Shown one piece after another: positions 1 to 7,528 of a stretch of 12,002 nt of DNA. The notes under the pieces were generated by a model. It was given only the letters and a program-made list of their open reading frames with translations. It was not told the DNA's origin and ran no database searches. Source of the stretch: Gammaproteobacteria bacterium UBA6968 (lineage in GTDB: Bacteria; Pseudomonadota; Gammaproteobacteria; Pseudomonadales; Azotimanducaceae); the NCBI GenBank assembly GCA_002450255.1, contig DJYW01000145.1, positions 1 through 12,002 of the forward strand. The letters run 5' to 3'. A program made the position numbers and the translations under genes. The stretch's first letter is position 1. Each line of letters begins with the position of its first letter.

Positions 1-41
1 GCATCGAACTAACGCACTAGAACAAAACAGAAGGCAGGGCA

Positions 42-380
42 GTGATCATCGTACACGGAAAAATACCGATTCACGGCGAACAGCGCGACGTGGCACTTAA
101 ATTGGCACAACAGATGGCCGACGCCACGCGTGCTGAATACGGATGCATTACCTATGAATTTTATATTGGCCTGTCTGATCCGAATATGTTGATGCTGTTT
201 CAGGAGTGGGAGAACACCGAAGCGCTAATGGCGCACTTCGAAACAGAACATATGCAAGAATTTTTAGAGGCGCTGCCGGAGATTGTTTCTGGTGATATCG
301 TGACGCGCCGATACGCAGTCCATAGTATGGAAGAAGAAGAAACCATGGATTTGGATGTTGATAGCCCGACCATTCACTGA
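42..380 (+). CDS. ABM-domain (YgiN-like) putative quinol monooxygenase
   Basis: Small 112-residue protein of the antibiotic biosynthesis monooxygenase (ABM) fold, a dimeric ferredoxin-like barrel. The family signature is visible as EYGCITYEFY (residues 32-41), LFQEWENTEALMAHF (52-66) and the following His-x-x-x-Phe segment (70-74). Relatives such as E. coli YgiN oxidise quinols or small aromatics without a cofactor, but the substrate here cannot be read from the sequence. The last 20 or so residues are an acidic tail (EEEE, then DLDVD) beyond the usual ABM core. The start is GTG, supported by AAGG seven bases upstream. It converges on the DUF2069 gene and has no obvious operon partner inside the window; what lies upstream is not visible. 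Family call is firm, function is not. Confidence 0.85.
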   Translation: MIIVHGKIPIHGEQRDVALKLAQQMADATRAEYGCITYEFYIGLSDPNMLMLFQEWENTEALMAHFETEHMQEFLEALPEIVSGDIVTRRYAVHSMEEEETMDLDVDSPTIH

Positions 381-397
381 CGCGACTACCCCTTGGA

Positions 398-431
398 CCG
401 GCAAATCATCATGCATTAGGCTCATTGCCGG
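398..431. other. Inverted repeat between convergent genes
   Basis: Perfect 7-base arms CCGGCAA (398-404) and TTGCCGG (425-431) enclose 20 bases, in the gap between the stop codons of the ABM gene and the DUF2069 gene. It could fold at the 3' ends of both transcripts, but neither side carries a T-tract, so it is not a standard rho-independent terminator. May be chance. Confidence 0.3.
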
Positions 432-486
432 GTGTGCCTTGGTACCATGCAATCGAAGGCGTCCGGCTTGCTATCCGTCCGCGCGG

Positions 487-852
487 CTAGTCGGATGAGT
501 TTGACGCCGCTGATTCCAGCAAGCGTCGCTGTTTTATGAAGACGGCACTGCATAAACAAAGCAGTAATGAGAAGGCGATTTCAGCGATGCCCAATGCGTA
601 AGTAAGAGGGACCATAGCTGCCATAACGCCGTGAACAAAATACAGCATGCTCGCAAGACACAAGAATAAAACCCCCTTCACCGAACCACTAATCAAGCTT
701 GGTAGCGTCAGCGCCAGCGGCAGAACCTGAATACAAAACCAAACGAGGTTGAGTGTTGTGCTGGGAATGGGATCAACAAAAAATTGTCTCAAACCGGTTA
801 GTGCAACGAGCGAGCCCGACCAAAGAAAATTCAAAAATATAAGTCCCTTCAT
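487..852 (-). CDS. DUF2069 family inner-membrane protein
   Basis: 121-residue protein with about four predicted membrane segments (roughly residues 4-22, 33-52, 59-80 and 86-107) and a short polar C-terminus beginning KQRR. The third segment contains LYFVHGV (70-76), which together with WFCIQVLPL (38-46) is typical of DUF2069. The function of this family is unknown. ATG start with AGGGA five bases upstream. It is the last gene of a minus-strand operon after arsC and wrbA, 17 bases downstream of wrbA; I recall the same three-gene order in Pseudomonas, which supports the family call and suggests a membrane role linked to WrbA or thiol redox chemistry, without showing what that role is. Confidence 0.85.
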   Translation of the reverse strand: MKGLIFLNFLWSGSLVALTGLRQFFVDPIPSTTLNLVWFCIQVLPLALTLPSLISGSVKGVLFLCLASMLYFVHGVMAAMVPLTYALGIAEIAFSLLLCLCSAVFIKQRRLLESAASNSSD

Positions 853-869
853 AGCATTCCCTATATTGC

Positions 870-1825
<956 letters not shown>

Positions 1826-1863
1826 AGCGAAGGCTCGGCTATCTGCGGGGGGCCAGTATAGAC
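1826..1863. promoter_or_regulatory. Short divergent intergenic region arsC / yihY-like
   Basis: Only 38 bases separate the two divergent start codons. TATAGA (1857-1862) lies directly before the yihY-like ATG, with no fitting -35 element. Two complete back-to-back promoters cannot fit without reaching into the coding regions, so promoter elements must overlap the genes or one transcript has little leader. That promoters lie here at all is inference from gene direction. Confidence 0.35.
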
Positions 1864-3096
1864 ATGACCCAAGAAGACACCAAGCGGACATACGGCAGAC
1901 CTGCGACATTCAGCGCGATCTTTTCAAATTCGCTTCGATTCTGTCGTCGCGTGGTGGATCACTTTACCGAGAGCGACTGTCTCTCGATGGCGGCTGCTCT
2001 AACCTACACCACGCTCCTCGCGCTTGTGCCGCTGATGACAGTTGTGTATTTCTTTGCATCGTTTCTGCCGGGTTACGCGGAGGTCGGCCTACAAATTCAT
2101 CGCTTCGTGTATGAAAACTTTTTACCGGAAAGCTCCGTTAGTCTTTATGCGCAACTACAAGCCTTCGCGGAGCGAGCGCGAGGCCTATCTGGTGTCGGCG
2201 CACTTACATTGATGCTGACCGCAGGGCTAATGTTGTTGGCGGTTGAGCGCCAGCTGAATTTAATCTGGCGGGTCGAGATGCCAGCTTGGTCCGGCCGACG
2301 CATTTTGGTTTATTGGGGTATTTTGTCCCTCGCCCCTACAATATTGATTAGCACGCTCTTGCTTGGCGCACACTTGTTGAGTCTGCCCCTGCTCGCCCCA
2401 ATTGATGTGCTTCAGAGAAGTGAGCTAATCGTTGCAAGTGCTCCCTTGGTTTTAGGCGCGATCGGATTCACTGTTTTGTTTGCTATTGTTCCGAACACGC
2501 CCGTTTCTCTGCGAAGCGCTCTGTGGGCTGGGGCGTTAACGGCAATAACGCTGCAACTTGCGTTAATGATCTTCACTTTTGTGTCACGCGAATTTTTACA
2601 CAATGCAATCTACGGCGCGTTTGCCGCACTACCGACGTTTTTGTTGTGGCTATATGTGGCGTGGAGCATCGTGTTAGGTGGCGCTGTGGTTGCCAGGGTT
2701 CTATCGGAGCATGACGGCAACTATGGTGCGCGCAACGAGGCCCTGGCTGCCGCTTTGTACATTTTACGCGCTCTGTATGCAGCGCACCAAAAGGGCGAAA
2801 GTCTGGGTCATTCGGAAGTGCTGGAGCATTGTGATGCTTCGCGAGAGGCGTTTATTCGAGTCGAAACCACGTTGCGTTCTATGCGTTTGGTGAAGCTAGA
2901 TAGCGATGGGCAGTGGCTCCTCGGCCGAGAGCTCGCCGGAGTGCGGTTACTAGACCTATACGACGCCTTCTTACCCTCAGATCTTGGCTGGACGAGCACA
3001 GATCTCGAGGAGTTTGGCTTGGCGGAACAATTCGATCAGTTACGCGCAAACCGCTTACAGATTTTGAGTTTGACGTTACAGGAAGTGGTTAGATGA
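1864..3096 (+). CDS. YihY/BrkB family membrane protein
   Basis: 410-residue inner-membrane protein of the Virul_fac_BrkB (YihY/UPF0761) family. About six hydrophobic segments are visible near residues 45-68, 110-128, 148-178, 188-210, 218-240 and 250-278; the stretch SMAAALTYTTLLALVPL (41-57) and the Pro-Asn-Thr-Pro (210-213) are typical of the family. The soluble tail from about residue 280 is some 130 residues long and contains a winged-helix-like segment (HSEVLEHC, then VETTLRSMRLV); E. coli YihY lacks most of it, whereas Pseudomonas-type homologues are, as I recall, of this longer size. E. coli YihY was once called ribonuclease BN, but that activity belongs to another protein, so no nuclease function should be assumed. 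The last codon overlaps the start of the thioredoxin gene. Function unknown. Confidence 0.88.
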   Translation: MTQEDTKRTYGRPATFSAIFSNSLRFCRRVVDHFTESDCLSMAAALTYTTLLALVPLMTVVYFFASFLPGYAEVGLQIHRFVYENFLPESSVSLYAQLQAFAERARGLSGVGALTLMLTAGLMLLAVERQLNLIWRVEMPAWSGRRILVYWGILSLAPTILISTLLLGAHLLSLPLLAPIDVLQRSELIVASAPLVLGAIGFTVLFAIVPNTPVSLRSALWAGALTAITLQLALMIFTFVSREFLHNAIYGAFAALPTFLLWLYVAWSIVLGGAVVARVLSEHDGNYGARNEALAAALYILRALYAAHQKGESLGHSEVLEHCDASREAFIRVETTLRSMRLVKLDSDGQWLLGRELAGVRLLDLYDAFLPSDLGWTSTDLEEFGLAEQFDQLRANRLQILSLTLQEVVR

Positions 3097-3587
3097 ATAG
3101 AAAGCTTTGGTTGGCCGTGATTTTATTGTGCGGTGTGCTCAGCGGATGTGGTAGCGAAACGCGCTATGCACTCGCAGGTGGTGGCTCAACCAGTTTGGAA
3201 AATTGGTCAGGGAATTGGGTGGTGATCAATTATTGGGCGGAGTGGTGTGCTCCGTGTCGTGAAGAAATACCGGAGTTAAACCGGCTACAGGCTCAGGCCG
3301 AGGCGGGACAACTGACTGTTCCGGGTGCGGCCGGTTTGCGCGTATACGGGGTGAACTATGATGGATTGTTGGATGAAAATCTCAGCGCGGTTATAGAGCG
3401 TATGGACATCGCTTTCCCAACACTGGAAACCGACCCGCAGCCAGAGTTGGGCTATGGACGTGCGACAGTCCTGCCTGCCACCGTGATCGTCAACCCAGCT
3501 AACGGTATCCATACGATTTTGACAGGCCCACAGTCGGCACAGTCTATCCTTGCCGCACTCGCCCAAACCTATGCAGAGACGGATTGA
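3093..3587 (+). CDS. TlpA-like thioredoxin-fold lipoprotein
   Basis: 164 residues. A signal peptide ending in a lipobox, LSGC (16-19), predicts lipidation at Cys19; Gly-Ser follow it, so by the E. coli +2 rule there is no inner-membrane retention signal. The mature part has the TlpA/ResA-type active site WCAPC (51-55) and the cis-proline loop VLPAT (126-130), so it should carry out disulfide exchange on the periplasmic side. The start ATG overlaps the yihY-like stop (ATGA), and AGGAAG lies seven bases upstream inside that gene, so the two are probably co-translated. A thioredoxin-like gene after a yihY-like gene also occurs, as I recall, in Pseudomonas. Client protein unknown; a role in cytochrome c maturation is not supported by any neighbour. 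Confidence 0.9.
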   Translation: MNRKLWLAVILLCGVLSGCGSETRYALAGGGSTSLENWSGNWVVINYWAEWCAPCREEIPELNRLQAQAEAGQLTVPGAAGLRVYGVNYDGLLDENLSAVIERMDIAFPTLETDPQPELGYGRATVLPATVIVNPANGIHTILTGPQSAQSILAALAQTYAETD

Positions 3588-4055
3588 GAGACCCATTGGA
3601 AGAAGGGTTGTCGCAAAGCTGGCCATTGCACTGATCGAAGGCAGATCCGTCAGAGGCGAGGTACGCCGGAAGTGGGCGACGCTTGAGGCAGGATAGTTCA
3701 GAAGTTAACTTGTTGTAGTCAGTTCAAAGCAGCATTGACCTGGCGCAAGGTAGGCCTGGAAGCAATGCAACCAACTGGCGCAAAGAAAAAATCCAAAAGT
3801 GTGGTGCTTCCTATGCGGCCCTTGTTTGAGTTCGTTTTCCTACTTTGTGGAAAGCCCTTAAACTCAACGCATCGTTCTCGCAATGTCTTTCTCGCTAGCA
3901 GCGTTTTCTTTTGCGCTTTTTTGAGCGCTACCAATTCAAGTTGCCGCGATCTCTTCACGATCTCCTTTTAAGCCCTCTCGTGGTCCTACTTTGGGATGCT
4001 TGATCGCGTCGACCAACCATCTCGGTTTGCCAAGGGTTTAAGTCAGGCCAATTGG
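3588..4055. other. Intergenic region between the thioredoxin gene and proS
   Basis: 468 bases between convergent genes. I see no recognisable protein or RNA gene. A 10-base palindrome GCCAATTGGC (4047-4056) touches the proS stop codon, and a GCGCT/AGCGC hairpin with a six-base loop sits at about 3913-3928, but neither is followed by a T-tract. CTGGCGCAA occurs twice, 35 bases apart (3740-3748 and 3775-3783). The only coding candidate is the minus-strand ORF listed separately. Confidence 0.6.
3719..3958 (-). CDS. Hypothetical small basic protein (doubtful ORF)
   Basis: 79 codons on the same strand as proS, starting about 100 bases after its stop. The argument for it is an AAGGAG sequence just before a GTG start, though the spacing of three bases is tighter than normal. 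The first 30 residues are rich in Lys, Arg and Leu and look helical (ELVALKKAQKKTLLARKTL); the middle has a hydrophobic LLDFFFAP; there is no known motif, signal peptide or cysteine pair. I do not recognise the family. The opposite strand is also open across the same stretch, which weakens the case. Could be a spurious ORF. Confidence 0.25.
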   Translation of the reverse strand: MKRSRQLELVALKKAQKKTLLARKTLRERCVEFKGFPQSRKTNSNKGRIGSTTLLDFFFAPVGCIASRPTLRQVNAALN

Positions 4056-5765
4056 CTAATGGCTCAGCCGCTCTCGCAGCGTGGCGATGGCGTTGCTTAG
4101 AGAGAGATTTTCCATCTTGCCAGTGCCGCGGTGCTTATATTCGACTTGCCCATCCGCGAGTCCTCGATCGCCAACAACTAGCCTGTGTGGAATGCCGACC
4201 AAGTCTGCATCGGCAAACTTTACCCCCGGTCGCTCATCGCGATCATCGATCAGCACCTCGATACCGGCTGCCTGAGCCTCTTGATATAACTGCTCAGTGG
4301 CCTTTGCCACATTCGTCGACTTTTTGGCGTTGAGTGGAATGATGTGTAGTAAAAACGGCGCGACCGGCTCGGGCCAGGTGATACCGTCGGAGTCGTGATT
4401 TTGTTCGATTATGGCGGCTACCAGGCGCGTGACGCCGAGGCCGTAGCAGCCCATGAGCGGGGTGAGTTTGCCACCGTCTTGATCTAGCACTTGCGCACCC
4501 ATGGCTTCGCTATAAGTCGTGCCCAGTTGAAATATGTGGCCGACTTCGATGCCTCTTTGAAACTTTAGTTCTCCTTGATTCTCGATAGCGAGATCACCCT
4601 CTACTACATTCCGGGCATCTACGATTTGCGTCTCGTTTAGTGAACAGTCGCGGTCCCAATTTGCGCCGGTGTAGTGTACGCCTTCTTCGTTCGCGCCACA
4701 GACAAAGTTATTGAGTGCTGTGGCTGCCTGGTCTACGACAAATGGCACGTCGCACTGAAGTGGCCCAAGCGAGCCAACCGGACAGCCCATGGCACGCTTC
4801 ACATCGGCTTCGTCAGCCATCTCTAGCGGTACGAGTACGCCAGGCAGTTTTTCGGCCTTGACCTCGTTAAGGGTGTGATCACCACGGAGCACGATGGCGA
4901 GTAGGCCGGTTTCCGCTTTGACAAATAGCGTTTTGACAGACTGTTGCGGCGGTTTATTGAGCAGGGAAGAGACTGCTTCGATGGTCGTGGCGCCAGGTGT
5001 CGGAACTTTTTCCAACGGTTCAATTGGTTCGCTGATTGTTGCCAATGGTGCTGCGACGGCCTTTTCCAGGTTCGCGGCATAATCGCCATTGGCGGCGTAG
5101 ACGATGGTATCCTCACCGGACTCAGCCAGAACATGAAATTCATGCGAGTGTTTGCCGCCAATATTGCCGGTATCCGCTAACACCGCACGATAGTTAAGTT
5201 GCATGCGTTTCAGCACTCTCCCGTAACAGTCGTACATCTCCGCATAGGTCGCGTCAAAACTCGCTTGGTCAGCGTGAAACGAGTAGCCATCTTTCATCAT
5301 AAATTCGCGTGCACGCATGACGCCAAAGCGTGGTCTGCGTTCGTCGCGAAATTTGGTTTGAATTTGATAGAAATTCACGGGTAACTGGCGATAGCTCTGG
5401 ATTTCCCGCCGGAAGATATCCGTCACCACTTCTTCGTGGGTAGGCCCCAGGCAAAAGTCACGTTCGTGACGGTCCTGCATTTTCAGCATTTCCGGTCCCA
5501 TCTTCTCCCAGCGCCCGGACTCCTGCCAAAGCTCAGCGGGCTGCACAACGGGCATTAACAATTCTTGCGCACCGCTGGCGTTGAGTTCTTCCCGGATAAT
5601 TTTTTCGATCTTGCGCAGCGTTCTAAGTCCCAGCGGCAACCATGAATAAAGTCCACTCGCCGCTTGGCGAATCAAACCGGCGCGCAACATCAGGCGATGG
5701 CTAATGACATCTGCGTTGGCAGGATCTTCCTTCAAGGTGGGCAATAAAATAACTGATTGACGCAT
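4056..5765 (-). CDS. proS: Prolyl-tRNA synthetase (bacterial type with editing insertion)
   Basis: 569 residues, close to the 572 of E. coli ProRS. The enzyme charges tRNA-Pro in the cytoplasm. Class II motif 2 is TKFRDE (137-142) continuing through FGVMRAREF, and motif 3 is GCYGLGVTR (439-447). Between them, from about residue 225 to 390, lies the YbaK-like insertion that removes misacylated alanine; Lys278 in SVKTLFVK corresponds to the key editing lysine (Lys279) of E. coli. The C-terminal 110 residues form the anticodon-binding domain. ATG start giving MRQSVILLPT, as in the family, with only a weak ribosome binding site. It is transcribed alone as far as can be seen: the gene upstream on this strand ends in a terminator some 230 bases before. 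No defects seen. Confidence 0.98.
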   Translation of the reverse strand: MRQSVILLPTLKEDPANADVISHRLMLRAGLIRQAASGLYSWLPLGLRTLRKIEKIIREELNASGAQELLMPVVQPAELWQESGRWEKMGPEMLKMQDRHERDFCLGPTHEEVVTDIFRREIQSYRQLPVNFYQIQTKFRDERRPRFGVMRAREFMMKDGYSFHADQASFDATYAEMYDCYGRVLKRMQLNYRAVLADTGNIGGKHSHEFHVLAESGEDTIVYAANGDYAANLEKAVAAPLATISEPIEPLEKVPTPGATTIEAVSSLLNKPPQQSVKTLFVKAETGLLAIVLRGDHTLNEVKAEKLPGVLVPLEMADEADVKRAMGCPVGSLGPLQCDVPFVVDQAATALNNFVCGANEEGVHYTGANWDRDCSLNETQIVDARNVVEGDLAIENQGELKFQRGIEVGHIFQLGTTYSEAMGAQVLDQDGGKLTPLMGCYGLGVTRLVAAIIEQNHDSDGITWPEPVAPFLLHIIPLNAKKSTNVAKATEQLYQEAQAAGIEVLIDDRDERPGVKFADADLVGIPHRLVVGDRGLADGQVEYKHRGTGKMENLSLSNAIATLRERLSH

Positions 5766-5994
5766 GTGCTACTCAGGACGGGCAAAGACGATATTAGACA
5801 CGAGCCCTTGTCGATTGCCTAGAGGCAGCGGTTAGACGAGAGCCAACCATAGAACGCTAATGATCCTGAGGCGGAGCGTAGCAGAGTTAATGAAAAGTGT
5901 TCTTGCTCGGAGCCGGTGCAAATCAGGCTAGTGGCTTGTGCTCTCTATATAGGGTGGTCTGTCCATACAAATAACAGCGGCGTATGAACGAGGT
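5766..5994. other. proS upstream region
   Basis: About 230 bases between proS and the terminator of the HU-like gene; it must carry the proS promoter on the minus strand. TATATA occurs at about 5946-5951 and ATATTA at 5791-5796 (TAATAT on the minus strand). A TCGACA (5809-5814 reversed) sits only 12 bases before the latter, too close for a standard sigma-70 pair. I cannot fix the promoter. No coding sequence recognised. Confidence 0.4.
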
Positions 5995-6022
5995 AAAAAA
6001 AAGGCCAACAAGAGTCGGCCTT
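5995..6022 (-). terminator. Rho-independent terminator of the HU-like gene
   Basis: On the minus strand the sequence AAGGCCGA, a six-base loop CTCTTG, then TTGGCCTT forms an eight-pair stem with one G-T wobble, followed directly by a run of T (plus strand A 5995-6002). It begins about 20 bases after the stop codon of the HU-like gene, exactly where its transcript should end, and separates it from proS. Confidence 0.88.
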
Positions 6023-6044
6023 CGCGAGCACTAAGGGGATCGAT

Positions 6045-6509
6045 TTAGACGATCATATCCTTAAGCTTCTTCAATGCAGTGACACGTATTCGTGTGGTTG
6101 CAGGCTTTGCCGGAATCATTATTTCTTCGCCAGTTGCCGGATTACGGCCCATGCGCTTCTTGGTAGCAGGCCGTTTGGCGGCTTTGATCTTTAACAGGCC
6201 AGGTAAGGTGAATTCACCGACTGCACGCTTCTTAACGTGGCGCTCGATCAAAGTCTCTAGTTCTTCCATAACAGCAAGTACTTGAGCTTTGGACAACTCG
6301 GTATTCGTCGCGATTTCGTTAATGATGCCGGTTTTGGTCATCTTAGTTTTAATGGCCGTGCTTTTCTTAGCTGCGCTAGGCGCTTCTTTTTTAACTGGTG
6401 CTTTCTTGGCCGGTGCTTTTTTTACTGCGGCTTTTTTAACTACAGCTTTTTTGGCTGGAGCTTTTTTCACTGGAGCTTTCTTTACTGGTGCTTTTTTGCG
6501 GGTAGCCAT
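6045..6509 (-). CDS. HU-family DNA-binding protein with N-terminal Lys/Ala/Pro-rich tail
   Basis: 154 residues in two parts. Residues 1-55 are a histone-H1-like tail made of eight pentads of the form KKA-[PVA]-[VA] or close to it (5-44), then a linker. Residues 56-154 are an HU/IHF fold: helical dimerisation part (TKTGIINEIA, then LSKAQVLAVMEELETLIERHV), GEFTLPGLLKIK, and the DNA-binding arm ending at RNPATGEEIMIP (122-133) with the proline that wedges into bent DNA in HU and IHF. Role: nucleoid compaction or architectural DNA binding; the tail probably adds non-specific contacts. HU proteins with Lys/Ala tails are known in other lineages (C-terminal in mycobacterial HupB, N-terminal in Deinococcus HU). 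ATG start with GAGGA six bases upstream. Monocistronic, with its own terminator. Ordinary 90-residue HU or IHF genes are probably elsewhere in the genome. Confidence 0.92.
   Translation of the reverse strand: MATRKKAPVKKAPVKKAPAKKAVVKKAAVKKAPAKKAPVKKEAPSAAKKSTAIKTKMTKTGIINEIATNTELSKAQVLAVMEELETLIERHVKKRAVGEFTLPGLLKIKAAKRPATKKRMGRNPATGEEIMIPAKPATTRIRVTALKKLKDMIV
6378..6497 (-). repeat. 15-base coding repeat (eight KKAxx pentads)
   Basis: The tail of the HU-like protein is encoded by eight in-frame 15-base units, each starting with two lysine codons and mostly an alanine codon (residues 5-44). On the plus strand this appears as regularly spaced T-runs. The third positions vary between units, so the array is old or selected at protein level rather than a fresh slippage product. 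Such arrays can gain or lose units. Confidence 0.85.
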
Positions 6510-6643
6510 ATCTGGTCCTCATATCAATTTTAACAGCGCGATTCCGCTCAACCTAATTTGCAGCGACTACTTTTGTACGTAGCTTGACGCTCCGCATCTT
6601 GATGAATGACATCTCAATGCGTTGTAACGCCTACTACTTAGTC

Positions 6644-6681
6644 TGACTTTCGATTTTCGCCGAAGAAAGGTCAAAGGCGAA
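6644..6681. other. Overlapping, mutually exclusive hairpins upstream of the HU-like gene
   Basis: TGACTTTC (6644-6651) pairs with GAAAGGTCA (6665-6673) in a nine-letter arm with one bulged G. TTCGCC (6656-6661) can instead pair with GGCGAA (6676-6681). The two stems share bases and cannot form together. They lie about 140-170 bases before the HU-like start codon, so they would be in its leader only if the transcript begins further up. No T-tract follows. Confidence 0.3.
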
Positions 6682-7073
6682 GCTCGAAGGTAGTTGCCCC
6701 ACATTAGCCGGGGTTTCACAACGTCTCTAAAAGTTTAGCGCCCCGCGTTAATCATCCGCCCTCGTTAATCCGGGTAATCATTCAATCGGCTCTGCAGGCA
6801 GACATCAGTTGTTAGCTTTTGCCCGCTCTACAGTCGTGCTTCAAAGGTTTTGTCAGACCATCATCCGATGCGTCTAGAACGGTGTGTGCGAGATCTCGAT
6901 GTAAGCGCCCATCAGTGAGTTAGTCCAACCTGATAAGTTTTTAACCTCAAGAGCATCGTTTACGACACCATCCACAGTTGCTTCGGGTAGACGATCTAGC
7001 TGTTCCTTCTCACCACCTGCCGAAAGGTGATTGTTCCGGGTAACGCCGCTGATTCAAAATACCAGAACGCTTA

Positions 7074-7089
7074 CAGACCCAAAGGTCTG
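7074..7089. other. Perfect short hairpin upstream of the fmdB-like gene
   Basis: CAGACC, loop CAAA, GGTCTG: six perfect pairs with a four-base loop. No T-tract on either strand, so not an intrinsic terminator. It sits 14 bases before the palindrome at 7103-7114 and could be an operator or leader structure, or chance. Confidence 0.3.
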
Positions 7090-7102
7090 ACGACGGCTTT
7101 AT

Positions 7103-7114
7103 AGCTGATCAGCT
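7103..7114. promoter_or_regulatory. 12-base perfect palindrome, possible operator
   Basis: AGCTGATCAGCT lies about 100 bases before the fmdB-like start codon, just before an A/T-rich stretch (7121-7170) in which the promoter of the fmdB-aspS unit is most likely found. A symmetric site in this place fits a dimeric regulator, but no regulator is known to me for it. Confidence 0.3.
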
Positions 7115-7214
7115 TAGCCCTCGCAACAAAAAGCGTTAAAAATGCTGTATTTTTATTGGTTTTTTTAAGATCATGCGCCGCAACTGCCGAGTTCTTTTTA
7201 TCGAGAAGAAAAAA

Positions 7215-7481
7215 ATGCCAATTTATGAATATAGATGTGACCAGTGCGGCCACGAGCTCGAAGCAATTCAAAAAATCAGCGACGAGCCGTTGCGCGATTG
7301 CCCGCAATGCAAGCAACCGGGCTTAGTCAAAAGAATATCCGCTGCTGGCTTTCGTTTGAAAGGTGGCGGTTGGTATGAAACCGACTTTAAGTCCGGTGAT
7401 AAGAAAAACGTGTCTTCTGACGCGGGAAGCAGCAGTTCAAGCGGTGATGGTGGCGCTTCAAGTAGCTCAAGCACCAGCTAA
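7215..7481 (+). CDS. FmdB/CxxC_CxxC_SSSS family zinc-ribbon protein
   Basis: 88 residues. The N-terminal half is the FmdB zinc ribbon: MPIYEYRC at the start, with Cys8-x-x-Cys11 and Cys29-x-x-Cys32 as the metal ligands, then GFRLKGGGWYETDFK (46-60), all typical of the family. The last 22 or so residues are a Ser/Gly/Asp tail (SSSSS runs), which gives the family its name. I chose the ATG giving MPIYEYRC, preceded by GAGAAG at six bases; the frame is open 14 codons further up but that part is not conserved. FmdB was named as a regulator of formamidase in a methylotroph; in most bacteria the role is unknown. Its place directly before aspS, 47 bases away, is common in gammaproteobacteria and suggests co-transcription. 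Confidence 0.93.
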   Translation: MPIYEYRCDQCGHELEAIQKISDEPLRDCPQCKQPGLVKRISAAGFRLKGGGWYETDFKSGDKKNVSSDAGSSSSSGDGGASSSSSTS

Positions 7482-7528
7482 ACTTGTATAGAAATAGACG
7501 GCGATATAGCAAAACGTAAGGGAAATGG

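Larger units (their letters stand above)
6510..7214. other. Long intergenic region between the HU-like gene and fmdB-like gene
   Basis: 705 bases between divergent genes, with no recognisable protein gene, tRNA or known RNA family. It must hold the promoters of both flanking units, but I find no clean sigma-70 pair. Short inverted repeats are frequent: GCGTT-GT-AACGC (6619-6630), a bulged nine-pair hairpin (6644-6673), TTCGCC/GGCGAA (6656-6661 and 6676-6681), CTAAA/TTTAG (6727-6738), CGAGATCTCG (6889-6898), CAGACC/GGTCTG (7074-7089) and AGCTGATCAGCT (7103-7114). CGTTAATC occurs twice (6746-6753, 6763-6770) with a related GGTAATCA at 6773-6780. A 59-codon frame without a start codon lies on the minus strand (6874-7053) and reads like protein; it may be a gene remnant or chance. 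Confidence 0.6.

Noticed and set aside
3571..3696. 41-codon plus-strand frame starting with ATG inside the end of the thioredoxin gene, Arg-rich product
   Set aside because: No ribosome binding site, overlaps the thioredoxin stop in another frame, and no recognisable motif.
3913..3928. GCGCT-TTTTTG-AGCGC hairpin as terminator for the thioredoxin or proS transcript
   Set aside because: The T-run is in the loop, not after the stem, and it is more than 100 bases from either stop codon.
3735..3971. 78-codon plus-strand frame in the gap before proS
   Set aside because: TTG start without Shine-Dalgarno, antisense to the slightly better minus-strand candidate; no family features.
6378..6497. Regular T-runs on the plus strand, at first sight a low-complexity or CRISPR-like array
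   Set aside because: They are lysine codon pairs of the HU-like tail read on the other strand; there are no unique spacers.
6510..7214. tRNA, tmRNA, 6S RNA or RNase P RNA in the long gap
   Set aside because: No T-arm consensus, no CCA-ended acceptor stem, and no conserved core of the other RNAs could be recognised on either strand.
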